From NCBI RefSeq assembly GCF_014202765.1, contig NZ_JACHHN010000005.1, positions 238,603-302,602 of the forward strand: DNA of 64,000 nt, read 5' to 3'. The notes beneath the pieces are model-generated. The model did no database searches. It saw only the letters and a list, made by a program, of their open reading frames with translations, and was not told the origin of the DNA. Source of the stretch: Silvimonas terrae. Lineage in GTDB: Bacteria > Pseudomonadota > Gammaproteobacteria > Burkholderiales > Chitinibacteraceae. Below, piece after piece: positions 18,757-28,892 of this stretch (positions are counted from its first letter, which is position 1; each line of letters begins with the position of its first letter). Made by a program: the position numbers and the translations under genes.

Positions 18757-19767
18757 TTACTTCCTGGCCACGGAGGCCGCGATCTTGTCGTACACGCCGC
18801 CATCGGCAAAGTACTTGGCCTGAGCGGCTTGCCAGCCGCCAAAGTCGTTAATGCCAAACAATTTCACGTTGGGGAACTGGCTGGCGTGCTTGGCAAAGAC
18901 GGCCTTGTCACGCGGGCGCAGATAGTTGTCGGCGGCGATTTCCTGCGCTTCCGGGCTCCACAGCCAGGACAGGTATTCTTGCGCGGCTTTGCGGGTGCCT
19001 TTCTTGTCGACTACCTTGTCCACCAGTGCCACCGGCGGCTCGGCTTCAATCGATACGGATGGGTACACCACATCAAAGTTACCGCGACCAAATTCGCGCG
19101 CGATCATTTCGGCTTCGTTCTCAAACGTCACCAGCACATCGCCAATACCGCGCTGCATAAAGGTGGTGGTGGCGCCACGGCCACCGGCTTCCAGCACCGG
19201 CACATTCTTCAGAATGGCCGCTTCAAAGTCGGTGGCCTTTTGTTCATTGCCACCCGGCTGGCGCAGCGCATAGCCCCACGCGGCCAGGAAGGTATAACGG
19301 CCATTTCCGGAGGTTTTCGGGTTCGGGAAGATCACCTGCACACCCGGGCGGGTCAGATCGTTCCAGTCCTTGATGCCCTTGGGGTTGCCCTTCTTGACGA
19401 TCAACACCTGTAACGAGGTAAACGGTGCCGAGTTATCCGGCAGGCGTTTTGCCCAATCCGGCGGCAACAGCTTGGCCTTGTCGGCGATCGCATCAATATC
19501 GTTATGCTGGTTCATGGTCACCACGTCGGCCTCCAGCCCGTCAATCACCGAACGCGCTTGCTTGCTGGACGCGCCGTGCGACATCTGGATGGTGGCTTTT
19601 TCCTTGAACTTGTCCTGATAGTGCTTCTGGAACGCCGGGTTGTAATCCTTGTAGAAGTCACGCATCACGTCATACGACACGTTTAGCAAAGTGACATCGG
19701 CAAAGGCCGGTACGGCAACAGCCACAGCGACGGCGGCAACGATCAGGCGGGTGACAAGGCGGGACAT
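18757..19767 (-). CDS. cysP: Periplasmic sulfate-binding protein
   Basis: This 336-residue binding protein has a signal peptide (residues 1-23, ending VPAFA). Family blocks include LLNVSYDVMRDFYKDYNPAF, ASSKQARSVIDGLEADVVT and the FPNPKTSGNGRYTFL segment that contacts the anion. Sulfate (Sbp) and thiosulfate (CysP) binders are too alike to tell apart by eye; sbp is an equal name. It is the first gene of the cysPTWA operon and should be CysB-activated; a motif shared with the ssu promoter lies upstream at 19809-19827. Confidence 0.94.
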   Translation of the reverse strand: MSRLVTRLIVAAVAVAVAVPAFADVTLLNVSYDVMRDFYKDYNPAFQKHYQDKFKEKATIQMSHGASSKQARSVIDGLEADVVTMNQHNDIDAIADKAKLLPPDWAKRLPDNSAPFTSLQVLIVKKGNPKGIKDWNDLTRPGVQVIFPNPKTSGNGRYTFLAAWGYALRQPGGNEQKATDFEAAILKNVPVLEAGGRGATTTFMQRGIGDVLVTFENEAEMIAREFGRGNFDVVYPSVSIEAEPPVALVDKVVDKKGTRKAAQEYLSWLWSPEAQEIAADNYLRPRDKAVFAKHASQFPNVKLFGINDFGGWQAAQAKYFADGGVYDKIAASVARK

Positions 19768-19808
19768 GGGAACCTCTAGGTATGATATTTGAGCAGAATT
19801 CTCGCTGA

Positions 19809-19827
19809 TTCTTATATTCCCACAAAG
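19809..19827 (-). promoter_or_regulatory. Motif shared by the cysP and ssuE upstream regions
   Basis: On the minus strand the sequence reads CTTTGTGGGAATATAAGAA. Nearly the same string occurs upstream of ssuE (26787-26802). Both operons are normally activated by CysB-type LysR proteins, whose sites are AT-rich like this. The CysB link is inference. Confidence 0.5.
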
Positions 19828-19923
19828 GCTGATTTGCTACTTGTATATATCTGGTTGCGGAAAAGCCAACAATGGCGCGGGTTACGGGGTTTTTCAGGCG
19901 ACCAGCTTGCAAAACAAACAGCT

Positions 19924-20035
19924 TCGTAGCCCGGATGGAGCGTAGCGGGAATCCGGGGTGGCGATGCTTGCAAGCCTTACTGGCCAGCAGTGCGACCCCG
20001 GATTCCCGGCCTGTCGGCCTTCATCCGGGCTACGG
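19924..20035. repeat. Family A palindrome upstream of cysP
   Basis: GTAGCCCGGATGGAG and CGGGAATCCGGGG are mirrored by CCCCGGATTCCCG and CTTCATCCGGGCTAC. It lies between the cysP promoter and the ssuF terminator. Confidence 0.85.
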
Positions 20036-20049
20036 TGTCGGCCTGGTCA

Positions 20050-20086
20050 CAAACAAACAGGGCGCAATATGCGCCCTGTTTGTTTG
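20050..20086 (-). terminator. Rho-independent terminator after ssuF
   Basis: A 17-bp perfect stem (20050-20066 with 20070-20086) closes a 3-base loop. Leftward, the 3' arm ends in a T-rich run. Confidence 0.88.
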
Positions 20087-20104
20087 CTCCAGCCGGAAAA
20101 GCCA

Positions 20105-20320
20105 TTACAGCGTGGCAATCGACACCTCGGTCGATTTCACGAAAGCAATCACTTCGCTGCCTGGCTTCAGGCCCAGTTCTTTCACTGAACGGGTGGTGAT
20201 GACGGAGGTGACGATGCCGGACGGGGTGGTGACATCCACTTCCGACAGCACCGGGCCTTCGATGATTTCTTTGATGGTGCCGCGGAACTGGTTACGAACG
20301 TTGATTTGTTGAATTGCCAT
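20105..20320 (-). CDS. ssuF: Mop-type molybdopterin/molybdate-binding protein (SsuF-like)
   Basis: This 71-residue single TOBE/Mop domain has the typical strands NVRNQFRGTIKEIIEGPVLSE, TSVITTRSVKELGL and EVIAFVKSTEVSI. The start at 20320 (MAIQQINVRN) has GGAG upstream and the family length; the longer frame does not. In Pseudomonas, ssuF encodes such a protein at the end of ssuEADCBF and is needed for sulfonate use; the position here is the same. An AT-rich 119-base gap after ssuB could hold its own promoter. Confidence 0.87.
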   Translation of the reverse strand: MAIQQINVRNQFRGTIKEIIEGPVLSEVDVTTPSGIVTSVITTRSVKELGLKPGSEVIAFVKSTEVSIATL

Positions 20321-20439
20321 GATGGTGTGCTCCAGTAGTTGTGGTTGTGTCTGATGTTGGGGTGGTGACAAACTCAGCGTAACAGTAGCGTTTTATACAT
20401 CAAAGTAATTTGATATTTGTTTGTTATTCCAATTTGTGA

Positions 20440-21249
20440 TTAAAGAGCCCAACGCAATGCGGCTGGAACAATTGGTTCTGTAGCGGCAGGCAAGGCATCG
20501 AGTGCGCCGATGTCGGGCAAGGCCAGCACGCGGTTCAGAATGCGTTCTTCCAGGGCGGCAAAGGTGGCCGTGCCACGCGCACGCGGGCGGGGAAGTTCCA
20601 CCGCCTGATCCAGGCCAATATGGCCTTCTTCGATCAGGATTACGCGATCCGCCAGCGCTACCGCTTCCTGAACATCGTGCGTGACCAGCAACACGGTAAA
20701 GCCGTGGTGTTGCCACAAGCGTTCAATGAGTTGATGCATCTCGATGCGGGTCAGCGCGTCGAGCGCACCCAGCGGTTCATCCAGCAGCAGCAAGCGCGGG
20801 CGATGGATCAACGCGCGGGCCAACGCCACACGCTGGCGCTGTCCGCCAGAAAGTTGCGCCGGCCACTTGTGCGCGTGTTCAGACAAACCCACCTCAGCCA
20901 GCGCGGCGACCGCCCGGTCGTGCCAGTCGCCACTCAAGCCAAGACCGACGTTCTGCAACACGCTTTTCCACGGCAACAGGCGTGCGTCCTGGAACATCAG
21001 GCGGGTGTCATTTTTGGCAGCGTTGTGCGGTTTACCATCGGCCTCAATCAAACCCGCGCTGGCTTGATCCAGACCGGCGACCAGGCGCAACAGTGTCGAT
21101 TTGCCGCAACCAGAACGCCCGACCAGCGCGACGAACTCGCCCGCATGCAAGGTCAGGTCCAGTTCATGCAGAACCGTTTTCTGCTCAAAGCGCTTGCCGA
21201 CGCCGGTCAACTGCAGCGCCACGCCGTTCACGGTAAAAGGTGCGTTCAT
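20440..21249 (-). CDS. ssuB: Aliphatic sulfonate ABC transporter ATPase
   Basis: This 269-residue ATPase has Walker [10 protein letters not shown], signature LSGGQRQR, Walker [16 protein letters not shown] and the H-loop VTHDVQEA. An in-frame start at 21267 overlaps the ssuC stop; the start at 21249 (MNAPFTVNG) is preferred because CGGAG lies about 8 bases upstream. It energises sulfonate import through SsuC, 18 bases after that gene. Confidence 0.95.
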   Translation of the reverse strand: MNAPFTVNGVALQLTGVGKRFEQKTVLHELDLTLHAGEFVALVGRSGCGKSTLLRLVAGLDQASAGLIEADGKPHNAAKNDTRLMFQDARLLPWKSVLQNVGLGLSGDWHDRAVAALAEVGLSEHAHKWPAQLSGGQRQRVALARALIHRPRLLLLDEPLGALDALTRIEMHQLIERLWQHHGFTVLLVTHDVQEAVALADRVILIEEGHIGLDQAVELPRPRARGTATFAALEERILNRVLALPDIGALDALPAATEPIVPAALRWAL

Positions 21250-21267
21250 GGAGTTGCTCCGGTCCAT

Positions 21268-22047
21268 TTATTGATACGCCGGGTGCCAGCGCAGCCAGCG
21301 GCGTTCCAGCAAGCGCGCTACTGCATCGCTGGCTTTGCCCAAAAGGGCGTATAGCAAGATCGACAGCACCACGACATCCGTCTGCAGAAACTCTCGCGCA
21401 TTGGTGGCGAGGTAGCCAATGCCGGTACTGGCCGAGATGGTCTCCGCCACAATCAACAGAATCCACGCAAAGCCCAGCGCAAAACGCACGCCCACCAGAA
21501 TGGAGGGCAGCGCACCGGGCAGGATGACGTCCCGGAACAGCGGCCAGCCCTTCAGGCCGTAGCTGCGCGCCATTTCTACAAGGCCGGCATCCACTGAACG
21601 GATGCCGTGGTAGGTGTTGATGTACACCGGAAACAGCGTGCCAAAGGCCACCAGAAACAGCTTGGCGCTCTCATCAATGCCAAACCACAGGATGACCAGC
21701 GGGATCAGCGCCAGTGGCGGGATGGTGCGAATCATCTGCACGGTGCTGTCGAGCAGCAACTCACTACGTTTTGAAAGCCCGGTGATCAGCCCCAGTGCCA
21801 GACCAATACCGCCGCCAATGGCAAAGCCGATCATGGCGCGGATGAAGCTGATCTTCAGATGCAGCCAGAGTTGGCCGGACGCCGCCAGATCCTTGCCGGC
21901 CTTGAGTACGGCCAGCGGGGAGGGCATGACGCGGCTGTCGATTTCGCCCGCGCTGGCGGCGAACTGCCAGGCGAGGATGATGAGCGCCGGGACTAGCCAG
22001 GGGAGGAGGGTTTGGCCTAGCCGGCTGGTTTTTTGTTTGCCTGACAT
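21268..22047 (-). CDS. ssuC: Aliphatic sulfonate ABC transporter permease
   Basis: This 259-residue inner-membrane permease has several hydrophobic segments and the docking loop VEMARSYGLKGWPLFRDVIL. The frame extends to 22179, but those codons are translated repeat DNA (family B and element copy 2). The ATG at 22047 (MSGKQKTSRLG) has GGAG upstream and gives the family length. A 980-base repeat block separates it from ssuD. Confidence 0.95.
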   Translation of the reverse strand: MSGKQKTSRLGQTLLPWLVPALIILAWQFAASAGEIDSRVMPSPLAVLKAGKDLAASGQLWLHLKISFIRAMIGFAIGGGIGLALGLITGLSKRSELLLDSTVQMIRTIPPLALIPLVILWFGIDESAKLFLVAFGTLFPVYINTYHGIRSVDAGLVEMARSYGLKGWPLFRDVILPGALPSILVGVRFALGFAWILLIVAETISASTGIGYLATNAREFLQTDVVVLSILLYALLGKASDAVARLLERRWLRWHPAYQ

Positions 22048-22118
22048 TTGGGTGTTGCTCCGGCGTTGTCTGGGTTTGTTAGCGCCTTGCGGCGCGGTGG
22101 TTTGGATCAAGGGAGGCA

Positions 22119-22156
22119 CGTAGGGTGGATTCGGAGCGTTAGCGACAATCCACCTT
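22119..22156. repeat. Family B half-palindrome, left flank of element copy 2
   Basis: GTAGGGTGGATTCGGAGC and CGACAATCCACC form one arm only. The inverted counterpart lies at 22950-22986, on the other side of the element. Confidence 0.75.
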
Positions 22157-22189
22157 GGCGACTGCAAAACCTTGAACATCTGTTTTTTT

Positions 22190-22935
<746 letters not shown>

Positions 22936-22949
22936 ACGCAAACATCGCA

Positions 22950-22986
22950 ACGGTGGATTGTCGCTACGCTCCGAATCCACCCTACC
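22950..22986. repeat. Family B half-palindrome, right flank of element copy 2
   Basis: GGTGGATTGTCGCTACGCTC and CGAATCCACCCTACC form one arm. It is inverted relative to the copy at 22119. Confidence 0.75.
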
Positions 22987-23027
22987 AGGACGGACCACAA
23001 AGATCGCGGCAATCTGGCCGCAAAAAG

Positions 23028-24182
23028 TCAACTCGCCGCCACCTTCACCGCCGGCGGCAAATCATTCCCCACAATCTCCCCAAACGGCCCCGTCAAATTC
23101 GCCTTCGCCGGCGCCCGGGTCTGTTCAGACAAAGGCAACAGCGGGAACACCAGTTCGGCAAACCGGTAGGCCTCTTCCAGGTGCGGGTAGCCGCTGAAAA
23201 TAAAGCTCTCAATGCCCAGATCCGCGTATTCCTTGATCCGCGCGGCCACTTCTTCCGGGCTGCCGACCAGCGCGGTGCCGGCCCCGCCGCGCACCAGACC
23301 CACGCCGGCCCACAGATTGGGGGCGACTTCCAGCTTGTCGCGGCGGCCGCCGTGCAAAGCGGCCATGCGTTGCTGGCCCACCGAGTCAAAGCGGGAGAAG
23401 GCTTTCTGCGCGGCGGCGATGGTGTCATCGGTCACGTGGCTGATCAGCTCATCTGCCGCAGCCCAGGCGGCTTCAGAGGTCTCGCGCACAATCACATGCA
23501 GACGGATGCCAAACTTCACCTTGCGGCCCAGTTTTGCGGCTTTCTCGCGCACCACGGCAATCTTTTCGGCCACGGCGGCGGGCGGTTCGCCCCAGGTCAG
23601 GTAGACATCCACTTGTTCGGCAGCTAGGTCAACGGCGGCCTCGGACGACCCACCAAAGTACAGCGGCGGGTAAGGCGTTTGCACTGGCGGGTAGAGCGTT
23701 TTGGCGCCTTGCACCTTCAGGTGCTTGCCTTCAAAGTCCACTGACTCGCCTTCCAGCACGCCGCGCCAGATTTTCAGGAATTCGTCGGTGACTTCGTAAC
23801 GCTCGTTGTGATCCAGCCAGATACCGTCGCCGGCTTGTTCATCCGGATCGCCCCCGGTCACCACGTTGATCAGCACGCGGCCGTTGGAAATGCGGTCCAG
23901 GGTCGCGGCCATGCGCGCAGATACGGTGGGCGAGATAATGCCGGGGCGAATGGCGACCAGATAGCGCAGGCGCTCGGTCAGCGGTGCCAGGCTGCTGGCG
24001 ACTACCCAGGCGTCTTCGCAAGAACGGCCGGTCGGGATCAGCACGCCGTAATAACCCAGTTCATCGGCGGCCTGGGCAATCTGTTTCAGGTAATGATGGT
24101 TGACGCTGCGTGCGCCGTGGCCGGTGCCCAGATAGCGGCCATCGCCGTGGGTGGGCAGAAACCAGAAGATATTCAGACTCAT
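23028..24182 (-). CDS. ssuD: FMNH2-dependent alkanesulfonate monooxygenase
   Basis: This 384-residue TIM-barrel luciferase-like enzyme releases sulfite from alkanesulfonates using FMNH2 and O2. The N-terminus [18 protein letters not shown] is diagnostic, with [30 protein letters not shown] and [11 protein letters not shown] following. The length is normal. It depends on SsuE for reduced flavin. It lies 30 bases after the second ssuA. Confidence 0.97.
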   Translation of the reverse strand: MSLNIFWFLPTHGDGRYLGTGHGARSVNHHYLKQIAQAADELGYYGVLIPTGRSCEDAWVVASSLAPLTERLRYLVAIRPGIISPTVSARMAATLDRISNGRVLINVVTGGDPDEQAGDGIWLDHNERYEVTDEFLKIWRGVLEGESVDFEGKHLKVQGAKTLYPPVQTPYPPLYFGGSSEAAVDLAAEQVDVYLTWGEPPAAVAEKIAVVREKAAKLGRKVKFGIRLHVIVRETSEAAWAAADELISHVTDDTIAAAQKAFSRFDSVGQQRMAALHGGRRDKLEVAPNLWAGVGLVRGGAGTALVGSPEEVAARIKEYADLGIESFIFSGYPHLEEAYRFAELVFPLLPLSEQTRAPAKANLTGPFGEIVGNDLPPAVKVAAS

Positions 24183-24212
24183 GATGATGTTCCTTGTCAG
24201 TATCCGGATGGG

Positions 24213-25145
24213 TCAGTGGCGGATCACAATGTCGGCCACGTTCACGGGGCGCGGAATCAGCCCTTCGGTGGCAAAGCGGTCGGCCAGTTTTTGTTGTTCA
24301 GCAATGGTTTTGTCGTCCAGCCAGCGCACGCGGTAATCCGGGTGGCGGGCCAGAACCTGTTCAAAGGTCGCTTGATCCAGGCCCACGTAGGCCGACAGCA
24401 AATGCGCGGCCTCCGCGTTGTGCTGTTCGATGTAATCGTTGTTGCGGGTGAGGGCATCGAACACGATGTCCAGCAGTGGTTTGTTCTTTTGCGCAAAGTC
24501 GCGGCTGGCCAGGTAGAACGTCTGGTTGCTGGTCAAGCCTTCACCGCTGGCCAGCACCCGCACCGCCCCGGATTTCTCGGCGGCGGCAAAGTACGGGTCC
24601 CAGATGGCCCAGGCATCGACCGCGCCACGCTCAAACGCTGCGCGAGCATCGGCCGGCGCCAGGTAGGCAGGCTGGATGTCATCCCACTTCAGGCCGGCTT
24701 TATCCAGCGCCCGCAGTAACAGTGCGTGCGAGCTGGAGCCTTTTTGCAGGGCGATGCGCCGGCCTTTCAGATCAGCCAGCGTCTTGATGCCCGAGGTTTT
24801 GGGCACCAGGATCGCCGCTGCTTGCGGCTTGGCCGGCTCGTAGCCGACGTACACCAGCTTGCTGCCGGCGGCTTGCGAAAACAGCGGCGGCGTGTCGCCG
24901 GTCATGCCAAAGTCCACCGACCCGGCGTTGAGTGCTTCCAGCAATTGCGGGCCGGCCGGGAACTCCACCCACTTCACCGTCAGGCCCGGCTGTTGTTCCA
25001 GCACGCCCCGGCTTTTCAGCACAATCAGGTTGAAAGAGCTTTTCTGGTAGCCGATGCGCAGCTCTTGCGCCCGCGCCGGCAAGGCGGCGACAAGGGCAAG
25101 GGTTGCGATGGCCAGCCAGCGGCCCGCTTGGGTCAACAGGGTCAT
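24213..25145 (-). CDS. ssuA: Sulfonate-binding protein SsuA, second copy
   Basis: This 310-residue periplasmic binding protein has a signal peptide (about residues 1-26, ending LPARA). Core blocks are LRIGYQKSSFNLIVLKSRG, FPAGPQLLEALNAGSVDFG, and GAVDAWAIWDPYFAAAE. It is clearly paralogous to the adjacent gene at 25163, which shares the same blocks with many substitutions. Two binders for one permease would widen the sulfonate range; that is inference. Confidence 0.94.
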   Translation of the reverse strand: MTLLTQAGRWLAIATLALVAALPARAQELRIGYQKSSFNLIVLKSRGVLEQQPGLTVKWVEFPAGPQLLEALNAGSVDFGMTGDTPPLFSQAAGSKLVYVGYEPAKPQAAAILVPKTSGIKTLADLKGRRIALQKGSSSHALLLRALDKAGLKWDDIQPAYLAPADARAAFERGAVDAWAIWDPYFAAAEKSGAVRVLASGEGLTSNQTFYLASRDFAQKNKPLLDIVFDALTRNNDYIEQHNAEAAHLLSAYVGLDQATFEQVLARHPDYRVRWLDDKTIAEQQKLADRFATEGLIPRPVNVADIVIRH

Positions 25146-25162
25146 GAACTGGCTCTTGTCTG

Positions 25163-26095
25163 TTATTTGATCAGCGCGTCCTGGACCTTCACCGCCACCG
25201 GGATCAGGCCCAGATCATGGAAGGTGTCGGCAATTTTCTGCTGCTGGCCTGCCACTTGCGGGGTGATGGGCTGCAGGCCCATGGTGTTGCGCGGCAAGGT
25301 GGCGTTGACGACGTCCAGCGGCAGGCCAATTTGCCCGGCCAGTTCTTTGGCGGCTTCGGCGTTGTTGGCGTTGGCCCATTGATCGGTCGCTTGCAGTTCT
25401 GCCAGCAAGGTCTTGGCAATGGCCGGTTGGGCGGTAATGAATTTGCGGGCAGCCAGGATGAACTGGTAGTTATTCACCAGACCCTTGCCATCGCGCAGTG
25501 TGCGCACTGGCAACTGGGCTTCGGCCGCAGCCAGGTACGGGTCCCAGATCACCCAGGCATCGACCGCGCCTTTGGCAAAGGCGGCGCGGGCATCGGCGGG
25601 CGGCAGGTAGACGGTCTGGATGTCAGCGGGTTTCAGGCCGGCTTCTTCCAGCGCGCGTACCAGCAGGTAATGCACGTTGGAGCCCTTGTTCAATGCCACT
25701 TTCTTGCCCTTCAGGTCTTTGACTGACTTGATGGCGGAATCTTTGGGCACCAGGATGGCCTCCGCGCTGGGCGCGGGTGGTTCAAACGCCACGTACACCA
25801 GTTGCGCGCCGGCGGCCTGGGCAAACACGGGCGGGGCTTCACCGGTCAGGCCGAAATCGACGGCGCCGACGTTCAGTGCTTCCAGCAATTGCGGGCCGCC
25901 GGGGAACTCGGTCCAGGTCACTTTCCAGCCCTGGCTTTCCAGTTTTTTCTCCAGCGTGCCGCGCGCTTTCAAGAGCGTGAACACGCCGTATTTCTGATAA
26001 CCAATGCGCAAGGTCTGGTCTGCGGCCTGTGCCGGGGTGGTGAGCGCCAGGCCTAGCACCAGCGGGGCGAGGGCGGCAAAGAGTTTGCGTAACAT
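25163..26095 (-). CDS. ssuA: Sulfonate-binding protein SsuA, first copy
   Basis: This 310-residue periplasmic binding protein starts at ATG 26095 with GGAG upstream; the frame to 26164 overlaps the ssuE end and is rejected. The signal peptide is about residues 1-24 (ending PAQA). Blocks are LRIGYQKYGVFTLLKARGT, FPGGPQLLEALNVGAVDFG and AVDAWVIWDPYLAAAE. It lies 34 bases after ssuE and 17 before its paralogue. Confidence 0.95.
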   Translation of the reverse strand: MLRKLFAALAPLVLGLALTTPAQAADQTLRIGYQKYGVFTLLKARGTLEKKLESQGWKVTWTEFPGGPQLLEALNVGAVDFGLTGEAPPVFAQAAGAQLVYVAFEPPAPSAEAILVPKDSAIKSVKDLKGKKVALNKGSNVHYLLVRALEEAGLKPADIQTVYLPPADARAAFAKGAVDAWVIWDPYLAAAEAQLPVRTLRDGKGLVNNYQFILAARKFITAQPAIAKTLLAELQATDQWANANNAEAAKELAGQIGLPLDVVNATLPRNTMGLQPITPQVAGQQQKIADTFHDLGLIPVAVKVQDALIK

Positions 26096-26129
26096 GTGTT
26101 TCTCCAGGGCGGTGATGTTGTGATGTGGC

Positions 26130-26723
26130 CTACAGGCTGACCCGACCCAGGCGCAGTTGCGCATGCAAGGTGTCCGGGTCTAGCTGGATGCGCCCAGGGT
26201 TGGGCAGGTGGGCAATGAAGCGGGCCAGTGCGACATGCAGCCGATCGTCGATCTCGGGCGAGAGCTGCAGAATGTCCCCTTCCCAGGTCAGTTCTTTTTC
26301 GGTGGCGTAGATGCCGCCAAGGACATGGCGGGCTTTCAGTGCGGTCAGCACGGGTTGCAGTGCGTAATCCACGGCCAGCATGTGGGCCGGGCTGCCGCCT
26401 GTGGCCAGCGGCAAGACCACGTGGTGGGCCAGTGCCCGTTCCGGCAGCAAATCCAGCACCACTTTGAGCGCGCCGCTGTAGGCGGCCTTGTAGACCGGGG
26501 TGCTGACCAGCAGGCCATCGGCGCTGGCAATGGCGTCTTGCAAGCGGGTAATAGCGGGGTGATCAAACTGGGCGTAAAGCAGCGCTTCCGCCGGGAAATC
26601 GCTCAGCGTAAACGGCTGAACGGTGATGCCTTGTTGTACCAGCACCTGGGCGGCACGGTTAAGCAGCCCCTGTGAACGGGAACGCGCGCTGGGGCTGCCG
26701 GAGAGGGTGACGACCACGGGCAT
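26130..26723 (-). CDS. ssuE: NAD(P)H-dependent FMN reductase
   Basis: This 197-residue flavodoxin-fold reductase supplies FMNH2 to SsuD. The FMN-binding loop is SGSPSARSRSQGLL, with VSTPVYKAAYSGALKVVLDLL and the LPLATGGSPAHML block of the family. It is the first gene of the ssu operon; the motif at 26787-26802 lies about 65 bases upstream. Confidence 0.95.
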   Translation of the reverse strand: MPVVVTLSGSPSARSRSQGLLNRAAQVLVQQGITVQPFTLSDFPAEALLYAQFDHPAITRLQDAIASADGLLVSTPVYKAAYSGALKVVLDLLPERALAHHVVLPLATGGSPAHMLAVDYALQPVLTALKARHVLGGIYATEKELTWEGDILQLSPEIDDRLHVALARFIAHLPNPGRIQLDPDTLHAQLRLGRVSL

Positions 26724-26786
26724 TTAAATTCCTTTTCGAGCTATCAAGTTTGTTTGATCTGTCGAGTTGGGAATTTAAAACGCGCA

Positions 26787-26802
26787 TCTTATTTCCACAA
26801 AG
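26787..26802 (-). promoter_or_regulatory. ssuE upstream copy of the cysP/ssuE shared motif
   Basis: On the minus strand it reads CTTTGTGGAAATAAGA, differing from the cysP copy by a G and a T. It lies in an AT-rich stretch (26740-26850), unlike the surrounding GC-rich DNA. A CysB/Cbl site is a reasonable guess. Confidence 0.5.
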
Positions 26803-26900
26803 ACTTTTGGATGTCTTTTTTATTCTATAAAGAGATAAGATGCCATGTGGTTATATCAACATGCGCCACCACCCCCCAGGCGGGTGGCGCTTTGCCATGA

Positions 26901-27356
26901 TCAGGATTGCGCCTGGCGCAGGGCGTCCAGCTCGTTCTGGGCGCGCGTCAGATCTGCCCGTGCTTCGGTCACATCATCCTGGGCATCCATGACCTTGCCT
27001 TGCAGCTTGCGCACCTGGCGTTCATCGCCTGTGGCGCGGGCGCGATCCAGATCGCGTTGATAACGGGTCAGTTCCTGCTGTTCTTCGGTCAGCTCACGCT
27101 GGTGATCGGCCACTTTGCGCTGGAGCTTGTCCACTTTGGCGGCATGCTCGGCCGCCATGCGCTCTGGTGTGCAATAGCGGTTGACCTGATCGAGGGCGGT
27201 ACGCAGGCCGGCGGCCTGGTGGGTATTGTGGTGCGCCTCGGCATAATTCAATTGCCGGGTGATGTTTTGCTGGCGCTCCACACAGCTATCATCGGCCAGC
27301 GCCAGCGGGCTGACGGCGGTGGTGGCAAGAAGGGCAATGGCAAAGTGTTTTTTCAT
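26901..27356 (-). CDS. DUF1090 family periplasmic protein (YqjC-like)
   Basis: This 151-residue protein has a signal peptide (MKKHFAIALLATTAVSPLALA) and a mature part with two cysteines (SCVERQQ, NRYCTPE). A long charged coiled coil follows (about residues 75-150, rich in E, Q, R). The layout matches DUF1090/YqjC. The start at 27356 is chosen for the signal peptide; the frame to 27413 adds unrelated residues. The function is unknown. It appears monocistronic. Confidence 0.82.
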   Translation of the reverse strand: MKKHFAIALLATTAVSPLALADDSCVERQQNITRQLNYAEAHHNTHQAAGLRTALDQVNRYCTPERMAAEHAAKVDKLQRKVADHQRELTEEQQELTRYQRDLDRARATGDERQVRKLQGKVMDAQDDVTEARADLTRAQNELDALRQAQS

Positions 27357-27450
27357 GATGTCCTCACGGTCCTCAACATGGGGGCGCCATTCTCGGTATT
27401 TGTGGCGCAACATTTTGAGAGGCCGTCAGGATCAGCACGGGTTCCCGCTG

Positions 27451-28716
27451 TTATTTACCTTCGGCAATAGTGTGATGTCGCCGCCATTTGCCTTCACCCG
27501 GCCGTTGCGCCTTGTAAATGCCGGTATTGCCAGAGAATAGCCAGGCCATCACACACGCGCCGGCGGCATAAACACCGATCTCGCCACCAAACAGTTCAAC
27601 CGCCATCACGGCAGAAGCAATGGGCGTATTGGCCGCGCCAGCAAACACCGCCACCAGGCCCAGAGCAGCAAACAGGCCGATCGGCATATGCAGCAACGGC
27701 GCAATCACATTACCCAGCGTGGCGCCCACATAGAATAGCGGTGTGACCTCACCGCCCTTGAAGCCGCTGGCCAGCGACCACACCGTGGCCGCGCCCTTGG
27801 CCAGAAAATCCCACGGCAGCACCGGGTGCTGGAAGGCTTCCACAATCACCGGCACGCCCAGACCCAGATAGCGCTCGGCATGCGTTACCCACATGACCAG
27901 TGCAAACACGGCCCCCCCACCCAGCGCGCGCAGGGGCGAGTATGGAAATATCTGCTTGAGCAGGGCAGTCAACGCATGCGTGCTGCGCGCAAACGCCATA
28001 CCGGCCAGGCCAAACAAGGCCCCGGCAATCAAGGTGGCTGCCATGGTCCAGACCGTGAGGGCCGGGATTACGCCTGCGACATAATGCGTATGATGCGCAC
28101 CCCATGCCAGGCAGACCTGGTCGGCGGCGACGGCGGCGATCAGGCACGGGAACAGTGCCTCATAACGCAAGCGGCCAATCGCCAGCACTTCCAGCCCGAA
28201 CAGGGCGCCCGCCAGGGGCACACCAAAAATGGAGGCAAAACCGGCAGACAACCCACTCATCAACAGAATGCGGCGGTTTTCTGGCGTCAGTTTGAAAAGG
28301 CGGGTGAGTTGGTCGGCAAGCGCACCGCCCATTTGCACCGCTGTACCTTCCCGACCCACCGATGCCCCGACCAGATGCGACACCAGCGTGCCACCCAGCA
28401 CAAACGGGGCCATGCGCAGGGGGATCATCTTTTGCGGATCATGGATTTCATCGATCAGCAGGTTATTGCCGGCCTCCACGCTGGAACCGTACTTGAGGTA
28501 AATCCAGGCAACCGCAGCACCCGCCAGGGGGAGCAAAGCCAGTAACCAGGGGTGGGCCAGGCGGGTGTTGGTGCATTGATCCAGCGCCCACAAAAAGAAC
28601 GCAGAGGCGCTGCCACTGAGCGCGCCGACGATCATGGCCATGAAAGTCCAGCTGGCGCTGTAAAACACCAGGCCGCGCAGCTCAAGAACAAAATGGGTAA
28701 GGGAATGAGGTTTCAT
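27451..28716 (-). CDS. ClC-family chloride channel/antiporter
   Basis: This 421-residue, highly hydrophobic membrane protein has the ClC core. SVGREGTAVQMG carries the gating glutamate, and GGEVTPLFYVGATLGN is the GxFxP-like region. The first selectivity motif reads YGSSVEAGN, without the proline of canonical GSGIP, so anion preference could differ from chloride. The ATG at 28716 is preferred over a TTG five codons upstream. It is close to the E. coli YfeO-type family. Direction of transport and ion are not certain. Confidence 0.88.
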   Translation of the reverse strand: MKPHSLTHFVLELRGLVFYSASWTFMAMIVGALSGSASAFFLWALDQCTNTRLAHPWLLALLPLAGAAVAWIYLKYGSSVEAGNNLLIDEIHDPQKMIPLRMAPFVLGGTLVSHLVGASVGREGTAVQMGGALADQLTRLFKLTPENRRILLMSGLSAGFASIFGVPLAGALFGLEVLAIGRLRYEALFPCLIAAVAADQVCLAWGAHHTHYVAGVIPALTVWTMAATLIAGALFGLAGMAFARSTHALTALLKQIFPYSPLRALGGGAVFALVMWVTHAERYLGLGVPVIVEAFQHPVLPWDFLAKGAATVWSLASGFKGGEVTPLFYVGATLGNVIAPLLHMPIGLFAALGLVAVFAGAANTPIASAVMAVELFGGEIGVYAAGACVMAWLFSGNTGIYKAQRPGEGKWRRHHTIAEGK

Positions 28717-28892
28717 CTGCAATCCGGACAAATATTGTTATGCGTATGTCCCGGATGGCCAGGCGTGCCTGCCGATCAGCTCCATTCCGGAACATTCAAC
28801 AGACATCATCAGCCCCGCAGTGATTGCCGGGCGGTTCAGGGAGGCATGCCATCTCCCGAGCGGCCCAGTATACCGAGCACATTGGCATGCGC

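Noticed and set aside
26863-26890. GCGCCACC/GGTGGCGC hairpin after the DUF1090 gene, as a terminator
   Set aside because: Read leftward, no T tract follows the stem; the few T's lie on the other side.
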